Shown here: in pieces, positions 16,331-25,363 of the stretch
Position numbering within the stretch: the first letter of the stretch is position 1
Layout of the letters: each line of letters opens with the position of its first letter
Assembly (NCBI RefSeq): GCF_003350545.1
Contig: NZ_QQBA01000014.1
Coordinates: 26,127-90,126 of the forward strand
Origin: Flavobacterium glaciei
Lineage (GTDB): Bacteria > Bacteroidota > Bacteroidia > Flavobacteriales > Flavobacteriaceae
Direction: 5' to 3'
Length of the DNA: 64,000 nucleotides
Program-made: the position numbers and the translations under genes
The notes under the pieces: model-generated
What the model was told of the DNA's origin: nothing
Database searches by the model: none
What the model saw: only the letters and a program-made list of their open reading frames with translations

Positions 16331-16348
16331 TCGGTATTACAATTGTTG

Positions 16349-18469
16349 TTATTCCAACTCTGGCAATAACACCACTCCCATATTAAATAAGGTAAATGCC
16401 TGAATATCGACATTTTCCTGAATGGTTGCTGCTACTGATTTTCCGGCGCCGTGTCCTGCATTGATGTCTATGCGAATAAGGGTTGGGTTTGTTCCGGTTT
16501 GTTTTTCTTGCAACTCAGCGGCAAACTTAAAGCTGTGTGCCGGCACTACTCTATCATCATGATCACCCGTTGTGACCATAGTGGCTGGATACTGGGTTCC
16601 TGTTTTTACGTTGTGTACCGGTGAATATCCCTTGATGTAACTAAACATTTCCTTGCTGTCCTGAGCTGTTCCGTAATCATACGCCCAACCTGCTCCTGCG
16701 GTAAAGGTATGATAACGCAACATGTCCATCACGCCTACTGCAGGCAAGGCTACCTTCATTAAATCTGGGCGTTGTGTCATGGTAGCGCCTACAAGCAATC
16801 CTCCGTTTGACCCACCACGAATGGCTAAGTATTGTGAAGAGGTGTATTTTTGTGCAATCAGGTATTCGGCTGCTGCAATGAAATCATCAAATACGTTTTG
16901 TTTTTGCATTTTGGTTCCGGCATCATGCCATTTTTTCCCGTATTCGCCACCACCGCGTAAGTTGGGTACGGCATACACGCCTCCGTTTTCCATCCAAACG
17001 GCATTAGCAATACTGAAACTTGGTGTCAAGCTCACGTTGAATCCTCCGTAACCATACAACATCGTTGGATTTGTACCATCGAGTTTCAATCCTTTTTTGT
17101 GGGTGATAATCATTGGGATTTTGGTACCGTCTTTTGAGGTATAAAACACTTGTTTAGACTCGTATTTCTCGCTATCGAAATCTACTTTTGGTTTTTGATA
17201 TACCGTAGAAGTTCCTGTTTGTGGTTCGAATGAAAAAGTAGAACCTGGAGTAATGTAATTTGTAAAAGAATAATATAAGGTTTTCTCTTTTTTCTTTCCG
17301 CCAAAACCACCGGCAGTTCCTACTCCCGGCAATTTTATTTCACGTACTAATTTCCCAGAATAATCATATTGTTTTACTACCGAAACGGCATCTTTCATAT
17401 AATTAGCAAAGAAATACCCGCCTCCTGTTGATGGTGACAACACATTCTCTGTTTCTGCAATAAAGTCTTTCCAGTTTTCTGGTTTTGGGTTTTTGATATC
17501 CACAGTAACGATGCGTTTGTTGGGCGCATTCAAATCCGTTTCTATGAATAATTTTCCGCCTTCGTTTTCGATGATGTTGTTGTCACTCTTGAAATTATCC
17601 ACAATAGTCACAATAGGACTGTTGGGTTTTGTCAAATCTTTGATGTACAATTCGTTTCCGTAAGTAGAATTAGACGCTGTGATTACCAGATAACGGTCAT
17701 CCTCAGTCACGCCACCGCCTACATAACGGCGTTTTTGGTCGGCACCAAAAATGACTTTATCATCTTTTTGTGCGGTTCCTAACTTGTGGAAATACAGTTT
17801 GTGTTGGTCGGTTTTTGCGGATAATTCACTTCCTTTTGGTTTGTCATAACTGGAATAGTAGAAACCTTCGTTTCCTTTCCAAGATACGCCGCTGAATTTG
17901 ACATCGACAATCGTGTCTTCGATTATTTTTTGGGAAATGGCATCCATGATGATGACTTTTCTCCAGTCGCTTCCGCCTTCTGAAATGGCATAGGCTACTT
18001 TTGAACCGTCTTTAGAGAAATCTAATCCGCCAAGCGAAGTGGTTCCGTCTTTAGAAAACGTGTTGGGATCTAAGAATACGGTTTCTGTTCCTTTGGCGTC
18101 TTTTCTGTACAACACCGACTGGTTTTGCAAACCGTTATTTTTATAGTAATACGTAAAATTCCCTTCTTTGAAAGGGGCTCCTATTTTTTCGTAATTCCAC
18201 AGTTTTTCCATTCTTGCTTTTAACGCATCACGAAACGGAATTTGGTTGAGATATCCGTAGGTTACTTCGTTTTGGGCTTTTACCCAAGCACCAGTTTCTG
18301 CCGATTTATCATCTTCGAGCCATCGGTATGGATCTGGGAGCTTGGTATCGAAATACGTATCTACTGTTTCTCCTTTGTTGGTAGTAGGATAGGTTATTTT
18401 TTCGTTTTTATTTTGACCAAAAGTTGCCATTGCAGAGGTTACAGCCATTATTAAAAAGGATTTCTTCAT
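16349..18469 (-). CDS. Secreted prolyl oligopeptidase (S9A family)
   Basis: 706 residues with an N-terminal signal peptide ([19 protein letters not shown]), so exported to periplasm or beyond. Residues about 30-430 form the beta-propeller lid; [11 protein letters not shown] near 45 is the typical S9A entry. The C-terminal alpha/beta hydrolase domain has the nucleophile in RGGSNGGLL (Ser about 554), the Asp in [13 protein letters not shown] and the His in NAGHGAGK. It cuts peptides after proline. It is monocistronic, with a -7 box just upstream of the start. Length and motifs are normal for the family. Confidence 0.95.
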   Translation of the reverse strand: MKKSFLIMAVTSAMATFGQNKNEKITYPTTNKGETVDTYFDTKLPDPYRWLEDDKSAETGAWVKAQNEVTYGYLNQIPFRDALKARMEKLWNYEKIGAPFKEGNFTYYYKNNGLQNQSVLYRKDAKGTETVFLDPNTFSKDGTTSLGGLDFSKDGSKVAYAISEGGSDWRKVIIMDAISQKIIEDTIVDVKFSGVSWKGNEGFYYSSYDKPKGSELSAKTDQHKLYFHKLGTAQKDDKVIFGADQKRRYVGGGVTEDDRYLVITASNSTYGNELYIKDLTKPNSPIVTIVDNFKSDNNIIENEGGKLFIETDLNAPNKRIVTVDIKNPKPENWKDFIAETENVLSPSTGGGYFFANYMKDAVSVVKQYDYSGKLVREIKLPGVGTAGGFGGKKKEKTLYYSFTNYITPGSTFSFEPQTGTSTVYQKPKVDFDSEKYESKQVFYTSKDGTKIPMIITHKKGLKLDGTNPTMLYGYGGFNVSLTPSFSIANAVWMENGGVYAVPNLRGGGEYGKKWHDAGTKMQKQNVFDDFIAAAEYLIAQKYTSSQYLAIRGGSNGGLLVGATMTQRPDLMKVALPAVGVMDMLRYHTFTAGAGWAYDYGTAQDSKEMFSYIKGYSPVHNVKTGTQYPATMVTTGDHDDRVVPAHSFKFAAELQEKQTGTNPTLIRIDINAGHGAGKSVAATIQENVDIQAFTLFNMGVVLLPELE

Positions 18470-18491
18470 TAGTTAATTTTTTAGGTTGTTA

Positions 18492-18499
18492 CAAAAATA
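18492..18499 (-). promoter_or_regulatory. Candidate -7 box for the prolyl oligopeptidase gene
   Basis: TATTTTTG on the minus strand matches TAnnTTTG, 22 bp before the start codon. Confidence 0.5.
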
Positions 18500-18626
18500 G
18501 GGAAATAGTTAGTGTGGTAAAGGTGCGAATGTCTTAAATAAAACTAAAAAAGCTAGTGTTTAGAGAAATCTGATTTTATAAAATATTTTTTTTAAGTTCA
18601 AAACACTAATTAAGATTCTCTTTCAT

Positions 18627-18749
18627 TTACTTAAATTACCCATTCCTTATTTAAGTTTTTTATCAATTTACTTAAATAAAGAAAAAGTTATTTAAGTTTT
18701 TTGTCAATTTACTTAAATAAGAATACATTTGTTTAAGTTTTTAAATCAT
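18627..18749 (+). repeat. Three 41-bp tandem repeats upstream of the Fic gene
   Basis: Units begin at 18627, 18668 and 18709. Each starts ATTTACTTAAAT and carries TTTAAGTTTTT near its end. ACTTAAA occurs at 18630, 18671 and 18712, and TTTAAGT at 18651, 18692 and 18733, all exactly 41 bp apart. The middle 12 bases vary. ACTTAAA and TTTAAGT are reverse complements, so paired arms form palindromes across unit borders. The array ends a few bases before the ATG at 18754, the position expected for operators of an autoregulated gene. Confidence 0.85.
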
Positions 18750-18753
18750 CAAA

Positions 18754-19881
18754 ATGGAAAAATTTACTTCTGGCAAATATATCAATCAAGGATATTACAA
18801 AAGCTTTCAACCCAACACCATTCACAGAGACTGGATATTGAATGATATGGAAGTTATTCGCCTACTAAGTAAAGCCGACAGACATTTAGGCAGATTAGAT
18901 ATGTATTCAGAATACGTAAACATTGACTTGTTTATCAGAATGCATATCGCCAAAGAAGCTACTCAATCTTCAAAAATTGAAGGTACTCAAACCAATATGG
19001 AAGAAGCTTTTTTAAGCAAAGAAGAAATCCCTTATGAAAAAAGAGACGACTGGGAAGAGGTACAAAACTATATTAGCGCAATGAATGAAGCGGTTAAACT
19101 ATTACACCGACTTCCTTTTTCATCCCGACTTATAAAACAAACACATAAGATACTTTTGCAGGGTGTACGTGGCGAACACAAATTACCTGGAGAATATCGA
19201 ACTAGCCAAAACTGGATTGGAGGAGCTAGTATTAGTGACGCAGCTTTTATTCCTCCCATTCACTCTAGTATTAATGAGTTAATTTCAGATCTTGAAATAT
19301 TTGCAAACGATGAAATATCACCACTGCCTGATTTAATAAAAATTGCAATTATACATTATCAATTCGAGACTATTCACCCTTTTTTAGATGGAAACGGTAG
19401 AGTTGGTAGATTACTTATAACCATATATTTAGTCAGCAAGGGAATCCTAAAACAACCCATTCTATATCTTTCTGATTTTTTTGAAAAAAACAGAATATTA
19501 TATTATGATAATCTAATGCGAACCAGAACCCATAACGACATTAACCAATGGTTAAAATTTTTCTTAACTGGTATTATTGAAACTGCAAAAAAAGGGGTAA
19601 CTACTTTTGATGGCATTTTGCAACTGCAAAAAAGTTTAGAAGATAAATTAAAGTCATTGGGGAATCGCAATATGGACGCACGAAAAGTAGTAGATTACCT
19701 CTATACTCAGCCAATAATTGAGGTAACAAAAGTGGAAGAACTATTACAAAAGTCATCAGTTACAGCTTATAAACTTTTGGCAGATTTAGAGCGACTAGAT
19801 ATTATAAAAGAAATATCTGGAGCACAACGAAACAAGTTATATGTTTTTAAAGATTATTTAGATTTATTCAATCACGATTAA
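18754..19881 (+). CDS. Fic family protein (class II AMP-transferase)
   Basis: 375 residues. The Fic core motif HPFLDGNGRVGR is complete (208-219), with the catalytic His208. SSKIEG (72-77) fits the N-terminal inhibitory motif (S/T)xxxE(G/N), in which the Glu blocks ATP; this makes it a class II Fic. The C-terminal 90 residues look like a winged-helix DNA-binding domain (ARKVVDYLYTQPIIEVTKVEEL, given as residues about 309-330). Fic enzymes transfer AMP to hydroxyl side chains of target proteins. The upstream tandem operator-like array suggests self-regulation. The target is unknown. Confidence 0.93.
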   Translation: MEKFTSGKYINQGYYKSFQPNTIHRDWILNDMEVIRLLSKADRHLGRLDMYSEYVNIDLFIRMHIAKEATQSSKIEGTQTNMEEAFLSKEEIPYEKRDDWEEVQNYISAMNEAVKLLHRLPFSSRLIKQTHKILLQGVRGEHKLPGEYRTSQNWIGGASISDAAFIPPIHSSINELISDLEIFANDEISPLPDLIKIAIIHYQFETIHPFLDGNGRVGRLLITIYLVSKGILKQPILYLSDFFEKNRILYYDNLMRTRTHNDINQWLKFFLTGIIETAKKGVTTFDGILQLQKSLEDKLKSLGNRNMDARKVVDYLYTQPIIEVTKVEELLQKSSVTAYKLLADLERLDIIKEISGAQRNKLYVFKDYLDLFNHD

Positions 19882-19933
19882 CATTCATTTATTAAAAAAT
19901 TAAAAATTAGTGCCTAGTATTTAACAACCAAAA

Positions 19934-19959
19934 AAACGCTACTCTTTCGAATAGCGTTT
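19934..19959. terminator. Hairpin terminator, second near-identical copy
   Basis: AAACGCTA/TAGCGTTT around CTCTTTCGAA. It is the same sequence as 16118-16147 except for flanks and lies between the convergent Fic and lipoprotein genes. Confidence 0.75.
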
Positions 19960-19989
19960 ACTAAAATGGTTGACATCAGAACGAAGTAC

Positions 19990-20550
19990 TTATTTGACTT
20001 GAACTGGATATGTAATTTGTGCATCTGTTGCACCACCCGCATTTGTAATGTCACCCGTTGCAACTCCAGCAGCACTTTTAGCTGGCTCGTGTCTCAACAC
20101 AACCACTATATTTCCACTTGCTGCTACTGTTCCTGTTTTTAAAGTAAAATCCAATCCAATAGGTTTCCCGTTAACATCGGCATCAGCATAAGTAAAAGCT
20201 CCTATTGCTGCTGGTGCTTGAAAAAACAGTTGGTGCTCATCACCTTCTTCTTTTATTTCGAGCGTAATATCATCAACGGGGGTTACTGATTCATTTAGGA
20301 ATCTAACGGCTCCTGTATATGTTGTATTAACTAACAAATTTCCAGAAACCGTTACCACTGGAGCATTTGGACCGTCTCCGTCAAGATCTCTGGAAGTCAA
20401 AATTACTGTCTGACTTCCAGCAGTCAGAGTTGTAGTCACCGTTGTGATTACTTCTTCCTCATTTACTGCGATTGGATCCTCATCATTGTTACAAGATGAA
20501 AAAGTGAATATTGATATTAATGCGATTGCTAAAATTTTTGAATTTTTCAT
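19990..20550 (-). CDS. Lipoprotein next to a TonB receptor, possible metal binding
   Basis: 186 residues with a lipoprotein signal MKNSKILAIALISIFTFSSC, Cys20 acylated. The mature part is beta-rich; GDEHQLFF and LRHEPAKSA contain the few His residues. It is downstream of the TonB receptor by only 11 bp and so in one operon with it. Related small lipoproteins beside such receptors are common in Flavobacteria and have been labelled 'type 1 periplasmic binding fold'. A job in ligand capture at the outer membrane is inference. Confidence 0.75.
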   Translation of the reverse strand: MKNSKILAIALISIFTFSSCNNDEDPIAVNEEEVITTVTTTLTAGSQTVILTSRDLDGDGPNAPVVTVSGNLLVNTTYTGAVRFLNESVTPVDDITLEIKEEGDEHQLFFQAPAAIGAFTYADADVNGKPIGLDFTLKTGTVAASGNIVVVLRHEPAKSAAGVATGDITNAGGATDAQITYPVQVK

Positions 20551-20561
20551 TTTTTTACTTT

Positions 20562-22946
20562 TTAATAATTAAATTTTAATTGAATTTGAAAGTTTCTACC
20601 CATTTCATCGGCAAAAAAACGTTGCCTGTTGAGATAGTCCCTGTAAGTAGTGTTTAAAATATTTTGAACAGAAAATGCGACCGTTGCATTGGTTTTACCA
20701 AAAGTTTTAAATTTCATTTCCGAATAAAAATGCAACAATTGATACCCCGGTGGCGGCGTACTGATGTCTACCAGAACGGGCGCTAACTCATTATTAACGA
20801 CAATGTTTGTAGTGAAATTATTGTCTGGAAACTGATTTTGACGCAGCACCACTTCGCTCTTTAATTCGAGTTTCAGATCATGCCATTCGCTTTTTGAAAA
20901 CTGAATTTTATTATTAAGATTCAAAGGCGGAATATCGATTAACGATTCCTTGTTAGTCAGGTCTTTCCCGTTGACATAGGCCAAAGCAAAATCGTATTGC
21001 CATTGTTTGTTTATTTTCCAATGAGTTTGTACATCAACTCCCGCCAATCTTGCATTAGTTTGTTGATATTCCCAAACAGGAAAAGCACCACGAATGGTTG
21101 TCTCAAAACCAACAGGTCGCAAGAACATAAAATTACGGATGCTATTGATAAAAGGATTTACCTCAACCGAGAAAGCAGTCCATTTTTTTTGCAATGTCGT
21201 CGATAATTTGATTGCTTGTTCTTTGTCTAACGCTAAATCGCCTAACTCGATAATCCCTGTAGAATGATGCAAACCGTCACTAAAAAACTCTGATGGATTT
21301 GGGTTTCTTGTAGCAAGACTGACATTAGAATACCAATTAAAGCCTGTCTCAAATTCCTTGTGAAAGCCTGCACTGGCTGAGATATTATGAAATGTAAAAC
21401 TTGGCTTTGTCAACCATTGATTGCCTTGTTCTCCCACTATAAAATCAGCAAATTCAGTTGTATAGCCTCTTTCCTCCCATCTGGATTTTAGATAAAACTT
21501 GGTAGCATCCACTTGCGAAAAGTCATAACGCAGTCCTGCATCTACAGAAAAACTATCGGACAAATCATAACTGGCTATTCCATACGTTCCAAATTCGATT
21601 CGGTCAAAATTAGGAATCAAAGGTTTTATTCCCGTTGCCGGATTTGCAAAATTATTTTGTATTGAGGTATTGAATCCTGTTTTTAAAGTCCAGTCATGCA
21701 ACGTTTTTTTGTAATCTACATTGATAGCATGTGTGGTTAACTCCAAGTCTAAAGCGGCAACATCATTAAAATCTCCTCTGCGTACATCGAACTCCATTCT
21801 TTTGTTAAACTGAAAAGAGTATTGCACTGCCAAAGAAGCAGTTTCATCAAAATAATAGTTGTAGTTCATCTTAGCTAAATGGTGCTTTACCCTCTGCTTA
21901 GGATTTTTTATTGTGTAAGTGAAATTATTTACAACCGAAGGAATTTTATTGGTAATGGAATTGTACAAATCGTTTACATTCCCAGTATGCGAGGCACTCA
22001 AAATACCAATCGTAGTATTGTAAAAACTGTAATAACCGGAAATATCGTATTTTTTTCCAGTGAATTTTACATCTCCAGAAAAATTAGCCTCTCGATTTCC
22101 TGAATTAGACAATACATAATCCGGAGCTTCTTTGTCGCCTGAATACTTAAAAGTTCCCAAAGCGTTCCAACTCCATCCTTTGTCGTTTCCTTTGTGTAAA
22201 CTTGTACTAACGGAACCGCCTCGACCATTAGACGCTAAATTCAGAATGGTTTTGCCAAACAGCGTGTCTTTTTTTACCAAAACCGGTTCTATAACCACTA
22301 AACCTCCTACTGCATCACCGCCATACTGCAGCCCAGAAGCGCCTTTGATCACCGTGATTTTTCCCGCAGCGTTTACATCAAAATTAGGTGCGTGTTCCGT
22401 TCCCCATTCTTGATCTTCTAATCGCACATTGTTATTGATTACTGGAACCCGACTCCCAAACAAACCATTTATAACCGGCTTCACCACGGAACTTCCTGTT
22501 TTTAAGCTAGAAACACCCGCTATTTCTTTGAGAATGTCTCCAAGTGTCTGATTGCTGAATTTTTCGATAGTTTCTGTTTTGATCTTTTGTTCTAAAATCG
22601 ACTTGTTCAGCGTATTGGCTTTTTGCCTTACGACTACCGCTTGAAGTTGGTCCGTATTTACTTTTAGAGTAAAATTTAATTCTTGATTACCAGAAATATT
22701 TATCAGTGTGTCTACCGATTTATAACCAACATACGAAACGAATACTTTGACATTCCCAGCAGGTAGTTTTTTTATACTATAATTCCCAGAAACATCCGAA
22801 GACACGGTTTTTGTTCCAATGTGTATGTGACTCCCAGAAAGAGGCATTCCCTCTTGAGTAGTGATTTTTCCACTTACGGTGTTTTGCGCAAAACTTAGCA
22901 TACAAAACATACAGAAGCACAAAACAATATAGATTTTTGTTTGCAT
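20562..22946 (-). CDS. TonB-dependent receptor, possibly for metal (ZnuD-like)
   Basis: 794 residues. Signal peptide to about residue 20, then a carboxypeptidase-like regulatory domain (VSGKITTQEGMPLSGSHIHIGTK region, residues 24-100), a plug domain (about 120-230, SRVPVINNNVRLEDQEWG near 166-183 and VIKGASGLQYGGDAVGG) and a 22-strand-type barrel ending in a C-terminal aromatic (FNY). The plug resembles that of ZnuD-type metal receptors. Its neighbours are a His/Cys-containing small protein upstream and a lipoprotein downstream. Substrate is inferred, not shown. Confidence 0.85.
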   Translation of the reverse strand: MQTKIYIVLCFCMFCMLSFAQNTVSGKITTQEGMPLSGSHIHIGTKTVSSDVSGNYSIKKLPAGNVKVFVSYVGYKSVDTLINISGNQELNFTLKVNTDQLQAVVVRQKANTLNKSILEQKIKTETIEKFSNQTLGDILKEIAGVSSLKTGSSVVKPVINGLFGSRVPVINNNVRLEDQEWGTEHAPNFDVNAAGKITVIKGASGLQYGGDAVGGLVVIEPVLVKKDTLFGKTILNLASNGRGGSVSTSLHKGNDKGWSWNALGTFKYSGDKEAPDYVLSNSGNREANFSGDVKFTGKKYDISGYYSFYNTTIGILSASHTGNVNDLYNSITNKIPSVVNNFTYTIKNPKQRVKHHLAKMNYNYYFDETASLAVQYSFQFNKRMEFDVRRGDFNDVAALDLELTTHAINVDYKKTLHDWTLKTGFNTSIQNNFANPATGIKPLIPNFDRIEFGTYGIASYDLSDSFSVDAGLRYDFSQVDATKFYLKSRWEERGYTTEFADFIVGEQGNQWLTKPSFTFHNISASAGFHKEFETGFNWYSNVSLATRNPNPSEFFSDGLHHSTGIIELGDLALDKEQAIKLSTTLQKKWTAFSVEVNPFINSIRNFMFLRPVGFETTIRGAFPVWEYQQTNARLAGVDVQTHWKINKQWQYDFALAYVNGKDLTNKESLIDIPPLNLNNKIQFSKSEWHDLKLELKSEVVLRQNQFPDNNFTTNIVVNNELAPVLVDISTPPPGYQLLHFYSEMKFKTFGKTNATVAFSVQNILNTTYRDYLNRQRFFADEMGRNFQIQLKFNY

Positions 22947-22976
22947 TTTCCTTGTTCAAAATATATAAACATGTGA

Positions 22977-23001
22977 ATCATTTCCTATAATTGAAAATGA
23001 T
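22977..23001. promoter_or_regulatory. Possible Fur/Zur-type palindrome
   Basis: ATCATTT and AAATGAT are separated by 11 bp in the gap between the small His/Cys protein gene and the receptor gene. It resembles metal-regulator sites only loosely. Confidence 0.25.
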
Positions 23002-23019
23002 ATATTGATGCGAATATTC

Positions 23020-23367
23020 TTAAACTAAGGGAGGAGCTCGAAGCGCAAAAAGGCTTCCTTTAAAGAATTGTGTGATTTCAAAAGACTTGAAACCCGTATT
23101 ATTTAGGTATAATTCTACTGAATTTAATTCAAAATGATGGAAAGTAGGAAATGTAAAACTGCTTAATTTATAGTCGCAAGCTTCACAGAAATCAAAATTG
23201 TGATGCTGATGCGTAATTTCTGCTTCAGCATTTTTCTCATGCACACATTGTATTTCAGAGAGTTGCTGTGCTATATGTTCGTACTTATGCAACGATTGAA
23301 ACAGCATCGATAGCAACACTGTCATCGTCAATAAGAAACTAAATGTAGAAAATTTGCTTTTCATCAT
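23020..23367 (-). CDS. Small membrane-anchored His/Cys protein upstream of the TonB receptor
   Basis: About 115 residues; the ATG at 23367 is preferred because the longer frame begins with TTG. A hydrophobic N-terminus (FSFLLTMTVLLSMLFQSLH) is either a signal peptide or one membrane span. The mature part has ITHQHHNFDFCEACDY, a cluster of three His and two Cys that could bind a metal. It sits 73 bp before the receptor gene on the same strand. I do not know a name for the family. A metal-related role fits the locus but is inference. Confidence 0.65.
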   Translation of the reverse strand: MMKSKFSTFSFLLTMTVLLSMLFQSLHKYEHIAQQLSEIQCVHEKNAEAEITHQHHNFDFCEACDYKLSSFTFPTFHHFELNSVELYLNNTGFKSFEITQFFKGSLFALRAPPLV

Positions 23368-23370
23368 TGG

Positions 23371-23378
23371 CAAATATA
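23371..23378 (-). promoter_or_regulatory. Candidate -7 box immediately before the His/Cys protein gene
   Basis: TATATTTG on the minus strand ends 3 bp before the ATG at 23367, which would make a leaderless or nearly leaderless transcript. No -33 TTG seen. Confidence 0.3.
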
Positions 23379-23393
23379 TGAATACTGAAATAT

Positions 23394-23443
23394 AAATCCA
23401 TTTGTTTTAACAAAATATACATTTCGTAAAAACAAATGGATTT
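23394..23443. terminator. 15-bp perfect inverted repeat after asd
   Basis: AAATCCATTTGTTTT (23394-23408) and its exact complement (23429-23443) enclose a 20-bp AT-rich spacer. It lies downstream of asd and upstream of the His/Cys protein gene. It could be an asd terminator or a large operator; the long spacer is unusual for a terminator. Confidence 0.5.
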
Positions 23444-23520
23444 CAAAAATTTTAATCAAAAATCAAATTGCAACACTTTTTTTTCCTTTGAAAAATATAG
23501 TGTGTTTGCTATCTCAAATG

Positions 23521-24510
23521 TTACACTAATTTAGCTGCAATCAAATATTCCGCAATTTGAATTGTATTTGTAGCAGCTCCTTTTCTCAAGTTGTCTGCAA
23601 CAATCCACATATTCAATGTATTTTCCTGACTTTCGTCACGACGAATTCTACCTACAAAAACCTCATCTTTTCCTTGTGCATACATTGGCATTGGGTACGT
23701 AAATGTATCGTTGTTATCTTGAACTACTACACCATCAGTGTGATGCAAAATGTTTCTTACTTCATTTACATCAAAATCATTAGAAAATTCCACATTTACC
23801 GCTTCACTGTGTCCACCTACAATTGGCACACGAACCGCAGTAGCCGTAACAGCGATTGTATTGTCGCTTAAGATTTTTTTAGTTTCACGAACTAGTTTCA
23901 TCTCTTCTTTTGTGTATCCGTTTTCTTCAAAAGAATCACATTGTGGAATCGCATTTCTGTGAATTGGGTATTTGTATGCCATTTCACCTTGAACACCAGC
24001 ATATTCATTTTCTAATTGTTGCACTGCTTTTACACCAGTACCAGTTATGGATTGGTAGGTAGAAACAATCACACGTTTGATGTTGTATTTTTTGTGCAAA
24101 GGAGCTAAAACCAATACCATTTGAATGGTAGAACAGTTAGGATTTGCGATGATTTTATCTGCAGCTGTCAATTCCGCTGCGTTGATTTCTGGAACAATTA
24201 ATTTTTTAGTTGGATCCATTCTCCACGCCGAAGAATTATCGATAACCGTTGTTCCTGCAGCTGCAAATTTTGGAGCCCATTCTAAAGATGTGTCGCCACC
24301 TGCTGAGAACAAAGCAATATCTGCTTTCATATCTACTGCGGTTTGCATGCTCACTACTTTATATTTTTTACCATTATATTCAATCTCTTTTCCTACTGAT
24401 CGCTCAGACGCAACTGGAATTAATTCTGTTACAGGGAAATTTCTTTCTGCTAAAACTTTCAACATTACTTCGCCAACCATTCCAGTAGCGCCTACAACTG
24501 CTATTCTCAT
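23521..24510 (-). CDS. asd: Aspartate-semialdehyde dehydrogenase
   Basis: 329 residues. The N-terminal NADP-binding motif is VVGATGMVGE (5-14). The active-site Cys126 lies in NPNCSTIQ, and HRNAIPQCDSF and PIVGGHSEAVNVEF are further family segments. It reduces aspartyl phosphate to aspartate semialdehyde, the branch point to lysine, diaminopimelate, threonine and methionine. Cytoplasmic, normal length. A full promoter (TTG, 19 bp, TACTTTTG) precedes it. Not in an operon with other amino acid genes here. Confidence 0.97.
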   Translation of the reverse strand: MRIAVVGATGMVGEVMLKVLAERNFPVTELIPVASERSVGKEIEYNGKKYKVVSMQTAVDMKADIALFSAGGDTSLEWAPKFAAAGTTVIDNSSAWRMDPTKKLIVPEINAAELTAADKIIANPNCSTIQMVLVLAPLHKKYNIKRVIVSTYQSITGTGVKAVQQLENEYAGVQGEMAYKYPIHRNAIPQCDSFEENGYTKEEMKLVRETKKILSDNTIAVTATAVRVPIVGGHSEAVNVEFSNDFDVNEVRNILHHTDGVVVQDNNDTFTYPMPMYAQGKDEVFVGRIRRDESQENTLNMWIVADNLRKGAATNTIQIAEYLIAAKLV

Positions 24511-24544
24511 CTTATGTGTATTTTCTAGGTTTACATTTGAAAAA

Positions 24545-24574
24545 CAAAAGTAATTAATATTGAAAACATTTCAA
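24545..24574 (-). promoter_or_regulatory. Promoter of asd
   Basis: On the minus strand a -33 TTG (24574-24572), a 19-bp spacer and TACTTTTG (24552-24545) match the Bacteroidota consensus in both elements and spacing, about 35 bp before the ATG. Confidence 0.65.
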
Positions 24575-24805
24575 TACCGTTCACAAAAAATAACAAAATG
24601 TTAAATTTACAACATTTAATTAAAGGCATGGAAAAGAAAATTGTCTCCAGTAATTGTTGTTGTTTTAATAAAAAAGTAGCGAAATGACATTCTATATAAT
24701 ATTTGAACCATTAAAGAATTAAGAAGATTAATTTTTAAATTGCTTCTCGATGTATCTTACTTTCTTGACGGTAAAAAACCACTACTGTTTTAGACTAACT
24801 TTCAA
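24575..24805. other. Intergenic region with nothing recognised
   Basis: About 230 AT-rich bases between the asd promoter and the mscL terminator. No open frame or strong structure seen. Confidence 0.4.
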
Positions 24806-24835
24806 AGAAAAACCGCTTCAGTTACGAAGCGGTTT
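24806..24835 (-). terminator. Terminator of mscL
   Basis: Perfect 10-bp stem AAACCGCTTC/GAAGCGGTTT (24810-24819, 24826-24835) with an AGTTAC loop and a T-run on the minus strand. Confidence 0.9.
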
Positions 24836-24861
24836 AGTTAGAATATAAAATGTAGCGGTAA

Positions 24862-25278
24862 TTATTTTTTCAACAAATCTCTGATTTGAGTCAATAATTC
24901 TTCTTGAGTTGGTCCAGCTGGAGCAGCAGGAGCAACTTCTTCTTTTTTCTTAGCTTTTTCAGCAGCTCTTAAAACCACAAAAATAAAGAAAGCTATAATA
25001 ACAAAGTTAATAATAGCTTGTACCAAATTTCCATAAGTTATCACGGCAGCGCCAGCAGTTTTAGCAGCAGCTAAATCAGCATAACTATTTCCATCAAGTG
25101 TTACGAATTTCTGGGTAAAATCAATACCTCCAGTTAACAAACCTACAATAGGCATAATAACATCATCGACGGCAGACCCCACGATTTTACCAAAAGCACC
25201 ACCAATAACAACTGCAGTTGCTAAACTTAAAACATCTCCTTTCATTAAAGAAGCCTTAAAATCACTGAAAAATCCCAT
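24862..25278 (-). CDS. mscL: Large-conductance mechanosensitive channel
   Basis: 138 residues with the MscL layout: amphipathic N-terminal helix ([18 protein letters not shown]), first transmembrane helix with [26 protein letters not shown] (residues 22-47, pore-lining), a periplasmic loop, second helix ([21 protein letters not shown]) and a cytoplasmic charged tail. It opens in the inner membrane on hypo-osmotic shock. The Lys/Glu-rich C-terminus with [21 protein letters not shown] is usual. Own terminator; monocistronic. Confidence 0.97.
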   Translation of the reverse strand: MGFFSDFKASLMKGDVLSLATAVVIGGAFGKIVGSAVDDVIMPIVGLLTGGIDFTQKFVTLDGNSYADLAAAKTAGAAVITYGNLVQAIINFVIIAFFIFVVLRAAEKAKKKEEVAPAAPAGPTQEELLTQIRDLLKK

Positions 25279-25363
25279 AGTTTTTTTTTAATTGTTAAAT
25301 ATTAAAAACGAAAATAGTTAAATTTTAACATACTTTTAATACTTAACGTAAAAAAAACAGTAT

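Larger units (their letters stand above)
15927..16348. other. Intergenic region with terminator and structured repeat
   Basis: 422 bp between the 78-aa gene and the prolyl oligopeptidase gene. The first 190 bp are plain AT-rich DNA; the rest holds the hairpins listed separately. Confidence 0.6.

Noticed and set aside
18627..18749. CRISPR or iteron origin
   Set aside because: Only three units, no replication gene nearby and a Fic gene directly downstream; operator use is simpler.
22977..23001. Confident Fur or Zur box
   Set aside because: Only 7-bp arms with an 11-bp spacer inside an operon; kept as a weak feature.
24511..24861. Lysine or other riboswitch upstream of asd
   Set aside because: The asd start is only about 35 bp from a good -7/-33 promoter, leaving no room for a riboswitch.
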